The notes below the pieces were generated by a model. The model ran no database searches. It was not told where the DNA came from and saw nothing but the letters and a program-made list of their open reading frames with translations. Below are positions 7,360-17,328 of a stretch of 64,000 nt of DNA, in pieces. Location of the stretch: the NCBI GenBank assembly GCA_963734845.1, contig CAVTIS010000010.1:46107-110106 (forward strand), in the 5' to 3' direction. Position numbers and translations under genes: made by a program. Origin of the DNA: JAKAVN01 sp963734845 (lineage in GTDB: Bacteria; Desulfobacterota; Binatia; Binatales; Binataceae). Within the stretch, counting starts at the first letter, position 1; every line of letters starts with the position of its first letter.

Positions 7360-7391
7360 CTAAGCCGCGGTAGCGATCGCGCGATGGAGGG
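7360..7391. repeat. Right copy of 32-bp direct repeat bounding the islet
   Basis: Matches 4419-4450 at 31 of 32 positions in the same orientation. The minus-strand reading of this copy also encodes the peptide LHRAIATA followed by a stop, as in the left copy, but here it is not attached to any recognisable gene. Confidence 0.85.
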
Positions 7392-7541
7392 GGCGGCGAT
7401 TGGCTTGCCTTGAAGAGATTGATTTGTAACGATGAGCACAATTTAGCGGTGGCAAATGCTTCGCGCGAGGACGCGATGCTGTTAGATTGCCTTCACATAT
7501 TGAAAACCGATTGTACCGGTTTAGCCAGGAGGTGGGTTCGG

Positions 7542-7823
7542 ATGAAGAAGTTGTTGAGCGTGCTCGGAATTCTAGCGATCGGTGGCGTAGTCGCCGCCGG
7601 GTGCAGTTCTCAGTCTCAGATCGATCAGGCGACCTCGCAGGCTGACGGCAGCGCGCAGCGGGCCGCGACCGCGTCGACCAACGCGCAGAACTCGGCCAAC
7701 GCGGCAGCGGGCTCGGCCAAGAACGCCCAGGAGGCGGCCGCGGGCGCACAGGACTCGGTCAAGCGCGCCAACGACGCCGTGGCCCGCCTGGAAGCGGAAT
7801 TCGCGTCTTCCGTCACGAAGTAA
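7542..7823 (+). CDS. Lpp-like alanine-zipper lipoprotein with C-terminal lysine
   Basis: A 93-residue outer-membrane lipoprotein candidate. It has a signal peptide with lipobox AAGC at residues 18-21, then about 65 residues of Ala/Asn/Ser heptad-like sequence (ATASTNAQNSANAAAGSAK) as in Lpp/OprI alanine zippers, and a terminal lysine (SSVTK). In Braun's lipoprotein the C-terminal Lys is joined to peptidoglycan by L,D-transpeptidases, and one such enzyme is encoded at 28701-29861. ATG 7542 is chosen because AGGAGGT lies eight bases upstream. A terminator follows directly. The role in tethering is inferred. Confidence 0.75.
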   Translation: MKKLLSVLGILAIGGVVAAGCSSQSQIDQATSQADGSAQRAATASTNAQNSANAAAGSAKNAQEAAAGAQDSVKRANDAVARLEAEFASSVTK

Positions 7824-7836
7824 CGATCAGCATCTG

Positions 7837-7873
7837 ACGGCGCAAGGGGATCGCTATCCTCTTGCGCCGTTTT
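7837..7873 (+). terminator. Rho-independent terminator after the lipoprotein gene
   Basis: A 14-bp stem (7837-7850 with 7857-7870, one mismatch), a 6-base loop and a short T run, 13 bases after the stop codon. Confidence 0.85.
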
Positions 7874-7934
7874 CCGCCGTTTCCGCCGTTTCAACGGACC
7901 GGGTAATGGCAGCCCGGCCCGGGCGCGGCGCTCT

Positions 7935-8465
7935 CTAGCGCCGGTGCGCGGCCGGCGTCGGCGCCGACGTGGCTTGCTGTGCCGGGGCGGCGAGCGCGGC
8001 GCGCGCGTCGTCGCGCGCGAGCTCGTCGCTCTCGATACGCTGCTCGAGTTCGCGGAACGCGATAACGCTAAGGCCTTGAGCGGCGGCGGCCTGTTCGACG
8101 CTCAGGCTGTGGTCACGCTGCATCGCGCGGTAGACGGCGACGTATTTTTGGATTTGCTCCGGGGAGACGTTCTTGTCCGAAGTAGCGTCGTCGCCCGGCT
8201 GATCGTCGTCGCCCTGGGCGATTTGAGCGAGACGGGCGATCATCGGGTCGCGCGCGGATATCCGGATGAGCGCGCCGACGCGCGCGGCCATAAGCGGCGA
8301 GGCTGGACGCACGAAGAGCACCAGCGCCGTGAGACCAAGCAGCGTCGCGAAGAGCGCGATGGCGCACAACGCCGTCTGTATGGATGAGGCGGGCGCCGTC
8401 CCGATTGCCGAGGCGGAGGGCGTGCGCGAGCCCGCCGGCCGCGGATCCGATGGAGTGATGGCCAC
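7935..8465 (-). CDS. Single-pass membrane protein, hypothetical
   Basis: A 176-residue protein with one clear transmembrane helix (ALCAIALFATLLGLTALVLFV, about residues 32-52) and a soluble C-terminal part that begins acidic (DDDQPGDDATSD). That part continues with a helical segment VSPEQIQKYVAVYRAMQRD and ELEQRIESDELARDDARAAL. The topology is N-in with the helical domain probably in the periplasm. GTG 8465 is preferred because AAGGA precedes it by seven bases; an alternative start at 8498 adds 11 residues. It diverges from groEL. No family recognised. Confidence 0.6.
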   Translation of the reverse strand: MAITPSDPRPAGSRTPSASAIGTAPASSIQTALCAIALFATLLGLTALVLFVRPASPLMAARVGALIRISARDPMIARLAQIAQGDDDQPGDDATSDKNVSPEQIQKYVAVYRAMQRDHSLSVEQAAAAQGLSVIAFRELEQRIESDELARDDARAALAAPAQQATSAPTPAAHRR

Positions 8466-8618
8466 GGAGCTATCCTTGCACGCTGGGTGAGATGGCACAA
8501 AGCATGATACTACTGGTAACGCGCGCCAGCATGATTATGTTCAAGCGGGCTGTGCCGACCAGGCCTCCGCGTATAGGTGTGCGCATAGTCCCAAGATTCT
8601 TTTACGGAGATTTTTTCG

Positions 8619-10367
<1,749 letters not shown>

Positions 10368-10464
10368 TTCGGCTTCAATTGCCGCGGCCGGCAGTTTGAA
10401 ATCGGCAATGGATAGCGCAAGGCAATCTTGAGTTGGAGCAGGTGGAGATATAAGCGAGCCTGAT

Positions 10465-10492
10465 TTGCGGCAGCCCTCAACTTGTGTATGAT
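10465..10492 (+). promoter_or_regulatory. Possible sigma-70 type promoter for the His-rich lipoprotein
   Basis: TTGCGG at 10465-10470 and TATGAT at 10487-10492 are separated by 16 bases, in an AT-richer patch downstream of groEL. The implied leader to ATG 10605 is about 105 bases. Confidence 0.35.
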
Positions 10493-10604
10493 TTGTTATG
10501 TTCGTAACCAAACCGGCATGGTAGTAGCGCTGGAGATGTGACTAACTGGTTAGACGATCCAGGTTACGGCTCGTCGCCGACTTGTAAGGGAGGAAGGAAT
10601 CAGG

Positions 10605-11033
10605 ATGGAAGGGTTAAAAGCTTCGAAATTGATCGTGTTTGCCGGGGCTGCACTGGCGCTGTCGCTGTTTGCTGGATGCTCCGGGCAGGACGCCGCGCAG
10701 AAGGCCCAGGCAGCGGCCACGCAGGCCGCCTCTTCAGCGCAGGGCGCTGAGGCTGCCGCCAACTCGGCGCAGCAGTCGGCCGCTGCGGCGCAGGCTGCCG
10801 CGACGCGCACCGAGCAGGCCGCGGCTGACGCTAAGGCCGCCGCCGATCGGGCCGAGGCAATCTCGATGAAGACCGAAGGTGGCCATCACGTGATGCATCA
10901 TCATCACATCGTGCATCATGTCCATCATCACGTGGTTCACTCGAGCTCAGAGGCTCCCGCGCCCGCGCCTGCGGACAGCGGCGCTGCCGCTCCGGCTCCG
11001 GCGCCTGCGGCTCCTGCACCGTCGACTCCGTAA
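10605..11033 (+). CDS. Lpp-like lipoprotein with His-rich and Pro/Ala-rich tail
   Basis: A 142-residue secreted lipoprotein: signal peptide with lipobox FAGC (Cys25), an alanine-zipper stretch of about 60 residues related in style to the protein at 7542, a His-rich block (11 His between residues 92 and 112, including HHVMHHHHIVHH), then a Pro/Ala tail. The His block could bind Ni, Zn or Cu, which is inference. A strong AGGAAGG site precedes ATG 10605. A perfect 14-bp hairpin terminator follows. It is probably a monocistronic unit anchored in the outer membrane. Confidence 0.7.
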   Translation: MEGLKASKLIVFAGAALALSLFAGCSGQDAAQKAQAAATQAASSAQGAEAAANSAQQSAAAAQAAATRTEQAAADAKAAADRAEAISMKTEGGHHVMHHHHIVHHVHHHVVHSSSEAPAPAPADSGAAAPAPAPAAPAPSTP

Positions 11034-11050
11034 TTTACCAGCGCCTACAG

Positions 11051-11090
11051 AGGAAGAGGGCGGCTTAACGGCCGCCCTCTTCCTTGTTGT
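11051..11090 (+). terminator. Rho-independent terminator
   Basis: A perfect 14-bp stem (11051-11064 with 11071-11084) with a 6-base loop and a T-rich tail, 18 bases after the His-rich lipoprotein stop. Confidence 0.85.
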
Positions 11091-11242
11091 GGGAGCTTCG
11101 CTTACATGCGACGGCGCGCGGCGAATTTTCCTGACCCCTCCTCGCTCCTTCTCGGGGTTATCTTGAGTTGAGCGAGTCTGCGACCGCAATCGAAGAGATC
11201 TCGCGCGGCTGCCTCCGCGTTACGCAATGAACTTCACATATC

Positions 11243-11468
11243 AGTGAAGCGCTTCTTCTGCGGTCATCCCGAGCGGCGGCTGGTTCTGCGGTCATCCTTT
11301 TTCTTCTGTGATCTTCTTCTGCCATCCCGAGCGAAGGTCGCTGGAGGCGAGGGACCCCGGATCATTTTTGTGCCGAGGCACAGTGCGATGGCATCGCAGA
11401 AAGGTGCGGGGTCCTTCGACTCGCCCGACGCTCGCTCAGGATGACAAAAAAAAAGAAGAGCGCTTCAG
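11243..11468. repeat. Dispersed intergenic repeat, copy A
   Basis: Inverted-repeat unit. The left arm contains catcccgagcgaaggtcgc and gaccccgg (11321-11360). The right arm reads ggggtccttcgactcgc ... gctcaggatgac (11408-11445). The outermost parts (tgaagcgcttcttct at 11243 and its complement near 11455-11468) also pair. It fills most of the gap 11091-11544. No coding signal is seen in the gap. Related copies lie near 13251, 24696 and 34975. Confidence 0.75.
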
Positions 11469-11544
11469 CGAAAGAGACGTCGTATCGGTTCAGAAGAATC
11501 GCTCAGGGACCGCGCGGCCAAAAGCAATCTCGCGGTTAATTGGC

Positions 11545-12567
11545 CTAATCCCGAAACGTAACGATTACTTTGAGCGACTCGGGCTTCTGCGCCATCGCGT
11601 AAGCTTCGGTCACCCGCTCCAGCGGAAAGCGATGGGTCACCAGGTCGGCGGCGGACAGTATTGAACGCTCGACCAGGGCCATCGCCTCGCGCGTGTCGTC
11701 GGGACCGCACGAGTAGCTCGGCACCAGGCGGGTCTCGTTGAAATAGAGATCGTGCGGGCTCAGCGTCATCTGGTCTTCGGGCGGAGTGGCCGTGAACTGC
11801 ACCACGGTGGCGCCCTTGCCGGCCGCCACAATACCCTGCGCGATCGCCTTGGAGCTGCCGGGGCCGACGATCACCACGTCGGCCATCGCACCGCCGGTTG
11901 CCTCGCGCACCTGCTCGACCAGGTTGTCGCCCGAGACCACCAGGCCCGCGTCGGCGCCGAGCGCGACGGCGCGCCGCGCGCGGGTTTCGAACAGGTCGGC
12001 GCCGATGATGCGCGCGGCCCCGAGATGACGCGCGAGCACGACGTGCATCATGCCCATGATGCCGAGTCCGATAATCAGGATACTTTCGCCGCGCTTGAGT
12101 CCCGAGCGGCGAAGCGACTTGACCACGCAGGCGGCCGGCTCGACCAGCACGCCGTCGGCGTCGGAAAGCGCGTCGGGCAGGCGCAGCGTGTCGCGCTGGT
12201 TGTGCGCACCCACCACGAAGTACTCGGCCATCCCGCCCGGCACGATTTTGCTCGCGCGCCAGGTCGCGCATTGTACGTACTCACCGCGCCGGCACGAGGC
12301 GCACTCGAAGCAGGGCGCATGATGGTGGACGAAAACGCGCTCGCCGCGGCGAAAGCCGCGCACCGCTGCGCCAACCTCCTCGACCACGCCGACCGGCTCA
12401 TGGCCGAGCACCAGCGGCGCCTTGCGCCGGATGTACCAGGGCATGATGTCGCCCGAACAGATGCCGCAGGCGCGGGCGCGGATCAGAATTTCGTCGGCGC
12501 CAGGGGCGGGACGGGGGTCCTGCTCGACGCGGATATCGCCGAAGTCGTAGAGCCGTGCAACTTGCAT
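11545..12567 (-). CDS. Zinc-dependent alcohol dehydrogenase (MDR family)
   Basis: A 340-residue medium-chain dehydrogenase/reductase that oxidises an alcohol or polyol with NAD(P). The catalytic zinc ligands are Cys34 (ACGICSGD) and His55-Glu56 (GHEPVG). The structural zinc site is C86, C89, C92 and C100. The Rossmann fold includes IIGLGIMGMMHVVLA. The substrate cannot be told from sequence; the overall pattern resembles sorbitol/threonine-dehydrogenase-like members. It stands alone between an intergenic repeat and a divergent Nudix gene. Confidence 0.9.
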   Translation of the reverse strand: MQVARLYDFGDIRVEQDPRPAPGADEILIRARACGICSGDIMPWYIRRKAPLVLGHEPVGVVEEVGAAVRGFRRGERVFVHHHAPCFECASCRRGEYVQCATWRASKIVPGGMAEYFVVGAHNQRDTLRLPDALSDADGVLVEPAACVVKSLRRSGLKRGESILIIGLGIMGMMHVVLARHLGAARIIGADLFETRARRAVALGADAGLVVSGDNLVEQVREATGGAMADVVIVGPGSSKAIAQGIVAAGKGATVVQFTATPPEDQMTLSPHDLYFNETRLVPSYSCGPDDTREAMALVERSILSAADLVTHRFPLERVTEAYAMAQKPESLKVIVTFRD

Positions 12568-12771
12568 CTCAGTGGAGAACTTTGTGGTCGGCGCGGTCCG
12601 ATGTCAAACGTCGCGCACTCATTATTGATCAGAGCTTTGCCATAACCGAGTGCGGACGGAGTAATTTTCCTTTGCCGACTTCGGAAGCCATCGAGGTTTT
12701 TCCGTCCCTACAAGATAATGAGCGTTGCGCCGGACGCTGCGGCGCGACGCGACGCGTGTTAACCTTCAAAC

Positions 12772-13200
12772 ATGCCCAGGCCAATATGCCCGCCGATCGC
12801 GGCCGACGTGATCGCCGAAATCGGAAGCAACATCGTGCTGATCGAGCGGCGCAACTTTCCCTTCGGATGGGCACTTCCGGGCGGCTTCGTCGACGTCGGC
12901 GAAAGGGTCGAAGACGCCGCGGTGCGCGAGTTGCGCGAGGAGACGACGCTCGAAGTCGAACTGCGCGCGCTGCTCGGGGTTTACTCGCGCCCCGACCGCG
13001 ACCCGCGCGGCCATACGGTCACGATGGTTTATGTCGGGCGCGCGCACGGCGAACCGCGCGCCGCCGACGACGCCAAGGGAATCGGCTTGTTCGCGCCCGA
13101 TGAGCCGCCCGCGCCGCTCGCCTTCGACCACGCCGAGATTCTCGCCGACTACCTGCGCTTCATCCGTACCGGCGAGTTGCCTGCGCCCTGGCGCCGTTAG
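12772..13200 (+). CDS. Nudix hydrolase, ADP-ribose pyrophosphatase-like
   Basis: A 142-residue cytoplasmic hydrolase with a Nudix box at residues 42-64: GGFVDVGERVEDAAV followed by RELREETTLEVE. This matches Gx5Ex7REUxEE, with Thr in place of the usual final Gly. The segment VYSRPDRDPRGHTV after the box is typical of ADP-ribose and related nucleoside diphosphate-X pyrophosphatases. Length is normal. ATG 12772 lies downstream of a 200-base gap from the divergent dehydrogenase. Exact substrate unknown. Confidence 0.87.
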   Translation: MPRPICPPIAADVIAEIGSNIVLIERRNFPFGWALPGGFVDVGERVEDAAVRELREETTLEVELRALLGVYSRPDRDPRGHTVTMVYVGRAHGEPRAADDAKGIGLFAPDEPPAPLAFDHAEILADYLRFIRTGELPAPWRR

Positions 13201-13250
13201 CGAAGCGCCAGCTGGCTAACCTAGTGACCCATCGCTTTCTGGACCTGACA

Positions 13251-13386
13251 AGGATCCGAGGTCTCTCGACTCCGCAGGCGCGCTCGGGATGAAGGCCGCG
13301 AAGGACTCGGGATTTTCGCCATGATCGCTCAGCAAGGATCGGGGTCCTTCGACTCGCGCAGCGTTCGCTCAGGATGACAAAAGAAG
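13251..13386. repeat. Dispersed intergenic repeat, copy B
   Basis: Contains ggggtccttcgactcgc...gctcaggatgac at 13340-13378, as in copy A. A second, more decayed arm in the same orientation lies at 13256-13291 (gaggtctctcgactccgc...gctcgggatg). Here the two arms are direct rather than inverted. It occupies the gap between the Nudix gene and the convergent aminotransferase gene. Confidence 0.7.
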
Positions 13387-13414
13387 CAAACTCGCGAATT
13401 TCTGACTCGGCGCA

Positions 13415-14617
13415 CTAACGCATGATTTCGCGCGCCAGGCGCTCGATGCGGTCGAAGGCCTGGTTGAGCTTCTCGCGCGAAGTCGCGTACGAGATCCGCA
13501 CGTGGTTGGGCGCGTCGAAGTCGTTGCCGCCGACGATCGCGACCTGCGCGTCGTCGAGGATGATCGAGGCGAGGCGGTCGCCGTCGCCGATCGGCGCGCC
13601 TTTGTACTCGCGCTTGAGCATCGCCGAGACGTTGACGAAGGCGTAGAACGCCCCGTCGGGCACGTTGGGCAGGCTGAAGCCGGGAATCCGCCGCACGCGC
13701 TCGACCACCAGGTCGCGGCGCGCGTGGAACTCGGCCGCCATCGTGGCGATTTCGTCCTGCGGTCCGGTCAGCGCCTCGACCGCGGCGGCCTGCGCGATCG
13801 AATTGGGATTGCCGCTGTTCTGGCTTTGCAGACGCGTCGCCGCAGCGATCGCCTCGCGCGGCCCGGCGGCGAACCCGATGCGCCATCCGGTCATCGCGTA
13901 GGCCTTCGAGAGCGTGTTGAACACGAGTCCGCGCTGTTTAAGACGCGGCTCGATTTCGAAAATGTGCGGCACGCGCCCGACGTAGGCGATATGCTCGTAG
14001 GCGTCGTCCGACATCACCCACACTTCGGGATGGTCCACCAGCACCCGCGCGAGCGCGGCGAGTTGCGCCGCGTTGTACACGGCGCCGGTCGGATTGGAAG
14101 GCGAATTCAGCATGATGCCGCGGGTGCGCGGGGTTATCGCGCCCTGCAGCCGCTCGGGATCGAGCAGGAAGCCGCCGCTCTCCGGACAGGCGACCAGCTT
14201 CGGGTCAGCGCCGCTTAGCTGGACCATCGCGACGAAGCTGACCCACGCCGGTGTGGGCACGATCACCTCGTCACCCTCGTCGAACAGGCTCGCCATCAGG
14301 TTGGACTCGGCGGGCTTGCTGCCGGCCGAGGCCATTATCTCGGCGGGCTCGTAGTCGAGATGGTTGTCGCGCTTGAGCTTGAGGCGGATAGCGTCCTTGA
14401 GCTCGCGCGTGCCGGCGACCGGGGTGTACTTGGTCTTGCCCGCGGCGAGCGCGCGGCGAGCGGCTTCCTTGATACGTTCGGGGGTGTCGAAGTCGGGCTC
14501 GCCGGCGGCCAGCGGAATGACGTCGACCCCGGCGGCCCTCAATTCGGTCGCGCGGGCGTCGGCCGCCAACGTGGCCGACGACTTGATCGCGGCTACTCTG
14601 CGGTTGAGCTTGAGCAT
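13415..14617 (-). CDS. aspC: Class I aminotransferase, aspartate aminotransferase type
   Basis: A 400-residue PLP enzyme of subgroup I-gamma/Ib, expected to move amino groups between aspartate (or aromatic amino acids) and 2-oxoglutarate. PLP-site motifs are PLAAGEPDFDTP near residue 36, NSPSNPTGAVY near residue 170, and the Schiff-base lysine in NTLSKAYAMTGWRIG. The C-terminal substrate-carboxylate arginine is in HVRISYAT. One oddity is GSKPAESNLM, where most relatives read G-K-ALYN. It is downstream of coaD on the same strand with an 82-base gap. Substrate is inferred from family. Confidence 0.87.
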   Translation of the reverse strand: MLKLNRRVAAIKSSATLAADARATELRAAGVDVIPLAAGEPDFDTPERIKEAARRALAAGKTKYTPVAGTRELKDAIRLKLKRDNHLDYEPAEIMASAGSKPAESNLMASLFDEGDEVIVPTPAWVSFVAMVQLSGADPKLVACPESGGFLLDPERLQGAITPRTRGIMLNSPSNPTGAVYNAAQLAALARVLVDHPEVWVMSDDAYEHIAYVGRVPHIFEIEPRLKQRGLVFNTLSKAYAMTGWRIGFAAGPREAIAAATRLQSQNSGNPNSIAQAAAVEALTGPQDEIATMAAEFHARRDLVVERVRRIPGFSLPNVPDGAFYAFVNVSAMLKREYKGAPIGDGDRLASIILDDAQVAIVGGNDFDAPNHVRISYATSREKLNQAFDRIERLAREIMR

Positions 14618-14699
14618 CTCCAGTTCCTGATGTGTATTCCCTGGCGCGTCCGATGAAGAGCGGCGCGCGAGACCGCCAAGCCTAGCAGACGGGAGCGGC

Positions 14700-15215
14700 T
14701 CAGTCGATTTTGAGCTTGGCGCGCAGCCGGTTCATCACCATCTCGGGCACCAGCTCGGGCAGCCGCTTGCCGTAGCTCGCGACTTCCTTGATCAGGCGCG
14801 AGGCCGAGAAGAACAGCTTGGGGTTGGCGAACAGGAACACGGTCTCGACCTGCGACCACATCTGGTTGTTCATGTGCGCCATCTGCAGCTCGTAGTCGAA
14901 GTCGGTCACGGCGCGCAGGCTGCGGATGATGATGTGGGCGCCGATGCGCTGGGCGTAGTCGACCGAGAGGCCGCTGAACTTGTCGACCCGCGCGCGGGGC
15001 TCGAGGTCGCGGATGGTTTCGCGGATCATGTCGACGCGCTCGTCGGGCGAAAACAGCGCGGGATCCTTGTGTGGATTGTAGGCCACCGCGACGATCACTT
15101 CGTCGAAAATCGCGACGCTGCGGCGAATGACGTCGATGTGCCCGTTGTGAATCGGGTCAAACGTCCCCGGGTAGATAGCGCATCTGGGCGCCGAGTCCTT
15201 GCCTTTGCTCACCAT
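14700..15215 (-). CDS. coaD: Phosphopantetheine adenylyltransferase
   Basis: Catalyses the penultimate step of CoA synthesis, joining 4'-phosphopantetheine to AMP from ATP. The nucleotidyltransferase motif YPGTFDPIHNGH (residues 15-26) has the HxGH-type signature, and IIRSLRAVTDFDYELQM and LFANPKLFFSASRLIKEVA complete the family pattern. At 171 residues it is normal. The start lies 18 bases after rsmD, the usual bacterial rsmD-coaD order. GTG/ATG alternatives further in would remove the MVSKGKDS leader, so the exact start is slightly uncertain. Confidence 0.95.
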   Translation of the reverse strand: MVSKGKDSAPRCAIYPGTFDPIHNGHIDVIRRSVAIFDEVIVAVAYNPHKDPALFSPDERVDMIRETIRDLEPRARVDKFSGLSVDYAQRIGAHIIIRSLRAVTDFDYELQMAHMNNQMWSQVETVFLFANPKLFFSASRLIKEVASYGKRLPELVPEMVMNRLRAKLKID

Positions 15216-15233
15216 GCCACGCTGCCGCCTGAG

Positions 15234-15797
15234 TTAGCGCGCCGCCGGCGCGCGGTAAAGAGCGATCCGATGATCGCCCAGGGTTGCACAATTGATCTCC
15301 TCGAGTCCCGCCGGCGAAAGCTCCGGCGCTCGGCCGGCCTGGCGCACGACCACGTAAGCGTCGGCGTCGAGCAAGCCGCCGCGGGCGAGCGAGCTCAGCA
15401 CCGCGGCGCTCGAGTCGTCGCGATACGGCGCGTCGACGAACACCAGGTCGAAGAGCGCGCCGCGCGCGCGAAGCGCCGCGAGCGCACGCTCCACACCGGC
15501 GACGATGACCTCGGCGCGCTCCTGAAGGCCAAGCACGCGCAGGTTGTCGCGAATCGCGGCGGCGGCCTCGCGCGAGGAGTCAACGAAGACCGCGCGCGCC
15601 GCGCCGCGCGAGAGCGCTTCCAGACCCAGCGAGCCACTGCCCGCGAACAGGTCGAGCACGCGCGTGCCCGCAAGCTCGGTGCGCGCCGCCAGGCGCGAGA
15701 AAATCGACGCGCGCACGCGCGCGGTCGCGGGCCGCGTCAGCAGACCGCGCGGCGCGCGGAGCCGCCGCCCATGGGCCTCGCCCGCGATGACTCTCAT
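15234..15797 (-). CDS. rsmD: 16S rRNA m2G966 methyltransferase
   Basis: A 187-residue SAM-dependent methyltransferase acting on G966 of 16S rRNA. It begins MRVIAGEAHGRRLRAPRG, the conserved RsmD N-terminus, so ATG 15797 is preferred over an in-frame start 45 codons upstream. The SAM loop is LDLFAGSGSLGLEALSRGA. The catalytic motif is DAPY rather than the usual DPPY. The first gene of an rsmD-coaD-aminotransferase run. Confidence 0.92.
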   Translation of the reverse strand: MRVIAGEAHGRRLRAPRGLLTRPATARVRASIFSRLAARTELAGTRVLDLFAGSGSLGLEALSRGAARAVFVDSSREAAAAIRDNLRVLGLQERAEVIVAGVERALAALRARGALFDLVFVDAPYRDDSSAAVLSSLARGGLLDADAYVVVRQAGRAPELSPAGLEEINCATLGDHRIALYRAPAAR

Positions 15798-16188
15798 CGC
15801 GCTCGCGCTCCGCAAGCGCCGGCGTTGGCGCGCAAGGCGGCAATATTCATGAGCAATCGGTGTCGCAACAATCAATTTTCGGCGTCCCCGGGCCGACGGG
15901 CGGACCATAGCCCAGTCGCCGGATTGCCGCAAGTTTGCGCGCGGCGGTGCCGATGGCCTCGGCGCTCTGGCGCAGGCCGCCGATTTGAGTTACCTATTTT
16001 AGGATTTCTGGATTGGCCATTAGCACTCAGAACACGGAAAATTCTTCGGAAATTCTCCGGCTGAAAGGTCAGGTTATAGTGGAGTCGGCCGCGACCAGCT
16101 CTGAAGTTTGCTTTTCTCCTGCCGCGCTCGACGAATATCGCGCGCCGCTGGGACTCTATCCGATCACCCCCGCGACTAATCGACGAGC
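15798..16188. other. Intergenic region between rsmD and nuoH
   Basis: About 390 bases carrying the divergent leaders of rsmD and the nuo operon. An AT-richer stretch lies at 15985-16085, including ggttatagt near 16071, which could be part of a promoter. No good -35/-10 pair, hairpin or RNA gene could be supported. Confidence 0.4.
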
Positions 16189-17313
16189 TTGCCGCCCGTG
16201 CTGATTGACCTCCTGATAGAAGCAGTCAAGGCGATCATCGTCGTGGTGATGGTGCTCAATCTGGCGGGCTTGCTGCTGTGGGTCGAGCGCAAGGGCAGCG
16301 CGCTCATCCAGGACCGAATCGGGGCCAACCGCGCCTCGATAACCGGGCTGGGCAAGCGGATGGGGCTGCCCAACTTCGGGCTGGTCAACACCCTGATCGC
16401 CGATCCGTTGAAACTTTTTACCAAGGAAGACTTCGTGCCCGACGGGGCCGACAAGTTTCTCCACGCGCTCGCGCCGTTTCTCGCGCTCTTTCCGGTCATT
16501 ATCACCTTTGCGGTGGTGCCGTTCGGCGACGTGGTGCAAATCGGATCGCGCACGATCACGCTGCAGGCGGCCAATATCAACGCCGCCGCGCTCTACATCC
16601 TGGCGACCATCGGAATCGGCGTATACGGAGTCGCGCTGGGCGGATGGTCTTCGAACAACCGCTGGGCGCTGCTCGGCGGCATTCGCGCGACCGCGCAGAT
16701 GATTTCGTACGAGATTGGGATGGGGCTCGCGATCATCGCGATCGTGATGACTTACGGGACGCTCGACTTGCAGGCGATGTGCCGTGCGCAGGGCGGAGTA
16801 TGGTTCGGCTTTTTGCCGCGCTGGGGAATCTGCCTGCAGCCGGTGGCGTTCCTGATACTGCTGACGGCCGGGATGGCGGAGTCCAAGCGGGTGCCGTTCG
16901 ATTTACCCGAGGGCGAATCCGAGTTGGTGGCGGGTTACTTCACCGAGTACTCGGGCGGCAAGCAGGCGGTCTTCATGATGACGGACTTTGCCGAGATCGT
17001 GCTGGTCGCGGTGCTGATCACGGTGTTTTTTTTCGGCGGATGGCAAGTGCCGTGGCTCTATCGCGACGGCTTTCACTTTCCCGGCGGCGCCCATCTTTGG
17101 GTCCCGCAGCTGCTGGTCGCGATCCTCGGCCTGGTGGCCTTCATGATCAAAACGATGGCGTTTTGCTGGCTGCAGATTCTCATCCGCTGGACGCTGCCGC
17201 GCTTTCGCTACGACCAGTTGATGCGCCTGGGCTGGAAGGGTCTGGTGCCGCTCGGCCTGGCCAATATCGTGGTCACTGCGATCGTGGTGGTGCTGGCGTC
17301 GGGGGCGCACTGA
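16189..17313 (+). CDS. nuoH: NADH-quinone oxidoreductase subunit H
   Basis: Membrane subunit of respiratory complex I that forms the quinone chamber with the peripheral arm. The 374-residue protein has multiple helices and the NuoH signatures LLWVERKGSALIQDRIGANR (residues 26-45) and AGMAESKRVPFDLPEGESEL. It is somewhat longer than typical (about 330-350), mainly in the loop around residues 190-205. The start is TTG 16189 or GTG 16198; neither has a strong ribosome site. It heads a six-gene operon, and nuoI, normally next, is missing. Confidence 0.95.
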   Translation: MPPVLIDLLIEAVKAIIVVVMVLNLAGLLLWVERKGSALIQDRIGANRASITGLGKRMGLPNFGLVNTLIADPLKLFTKEDFVPDGADKFLHALAPFLALFPVIITFAVVPFGDVVQIGSRTITLQAANINAAALYILATIGIGVYGVALGGWSSNNRWALLGGIRATAQMISYEIGMGLAIIAIVMTYGTLDLQAMCRAQGGVWFGFLPRWGICLQPVAFLILLTAGMAESKRVPFDLPEGESELVAGYFTEYSGGKQAVFMMTDFAEIVLVAVLITVFFFGGWQVPWLYRDGFHFPGGAHLWVPQLLVAILGLVAFMIKTMAFCWLQILIRWTLPRFRYDQLMRLGWKGLVPLGLANIVVTAIVVVLASGAH

Positions 17314-17328
17314 CGGGAGCGCATTGAG

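Noticed and set aside
8500..8618. CIRCE element upstream of groEL
   Set aside because: No TTAGCACTC-N9-GAGTGCTAA inverted repeat could be found.
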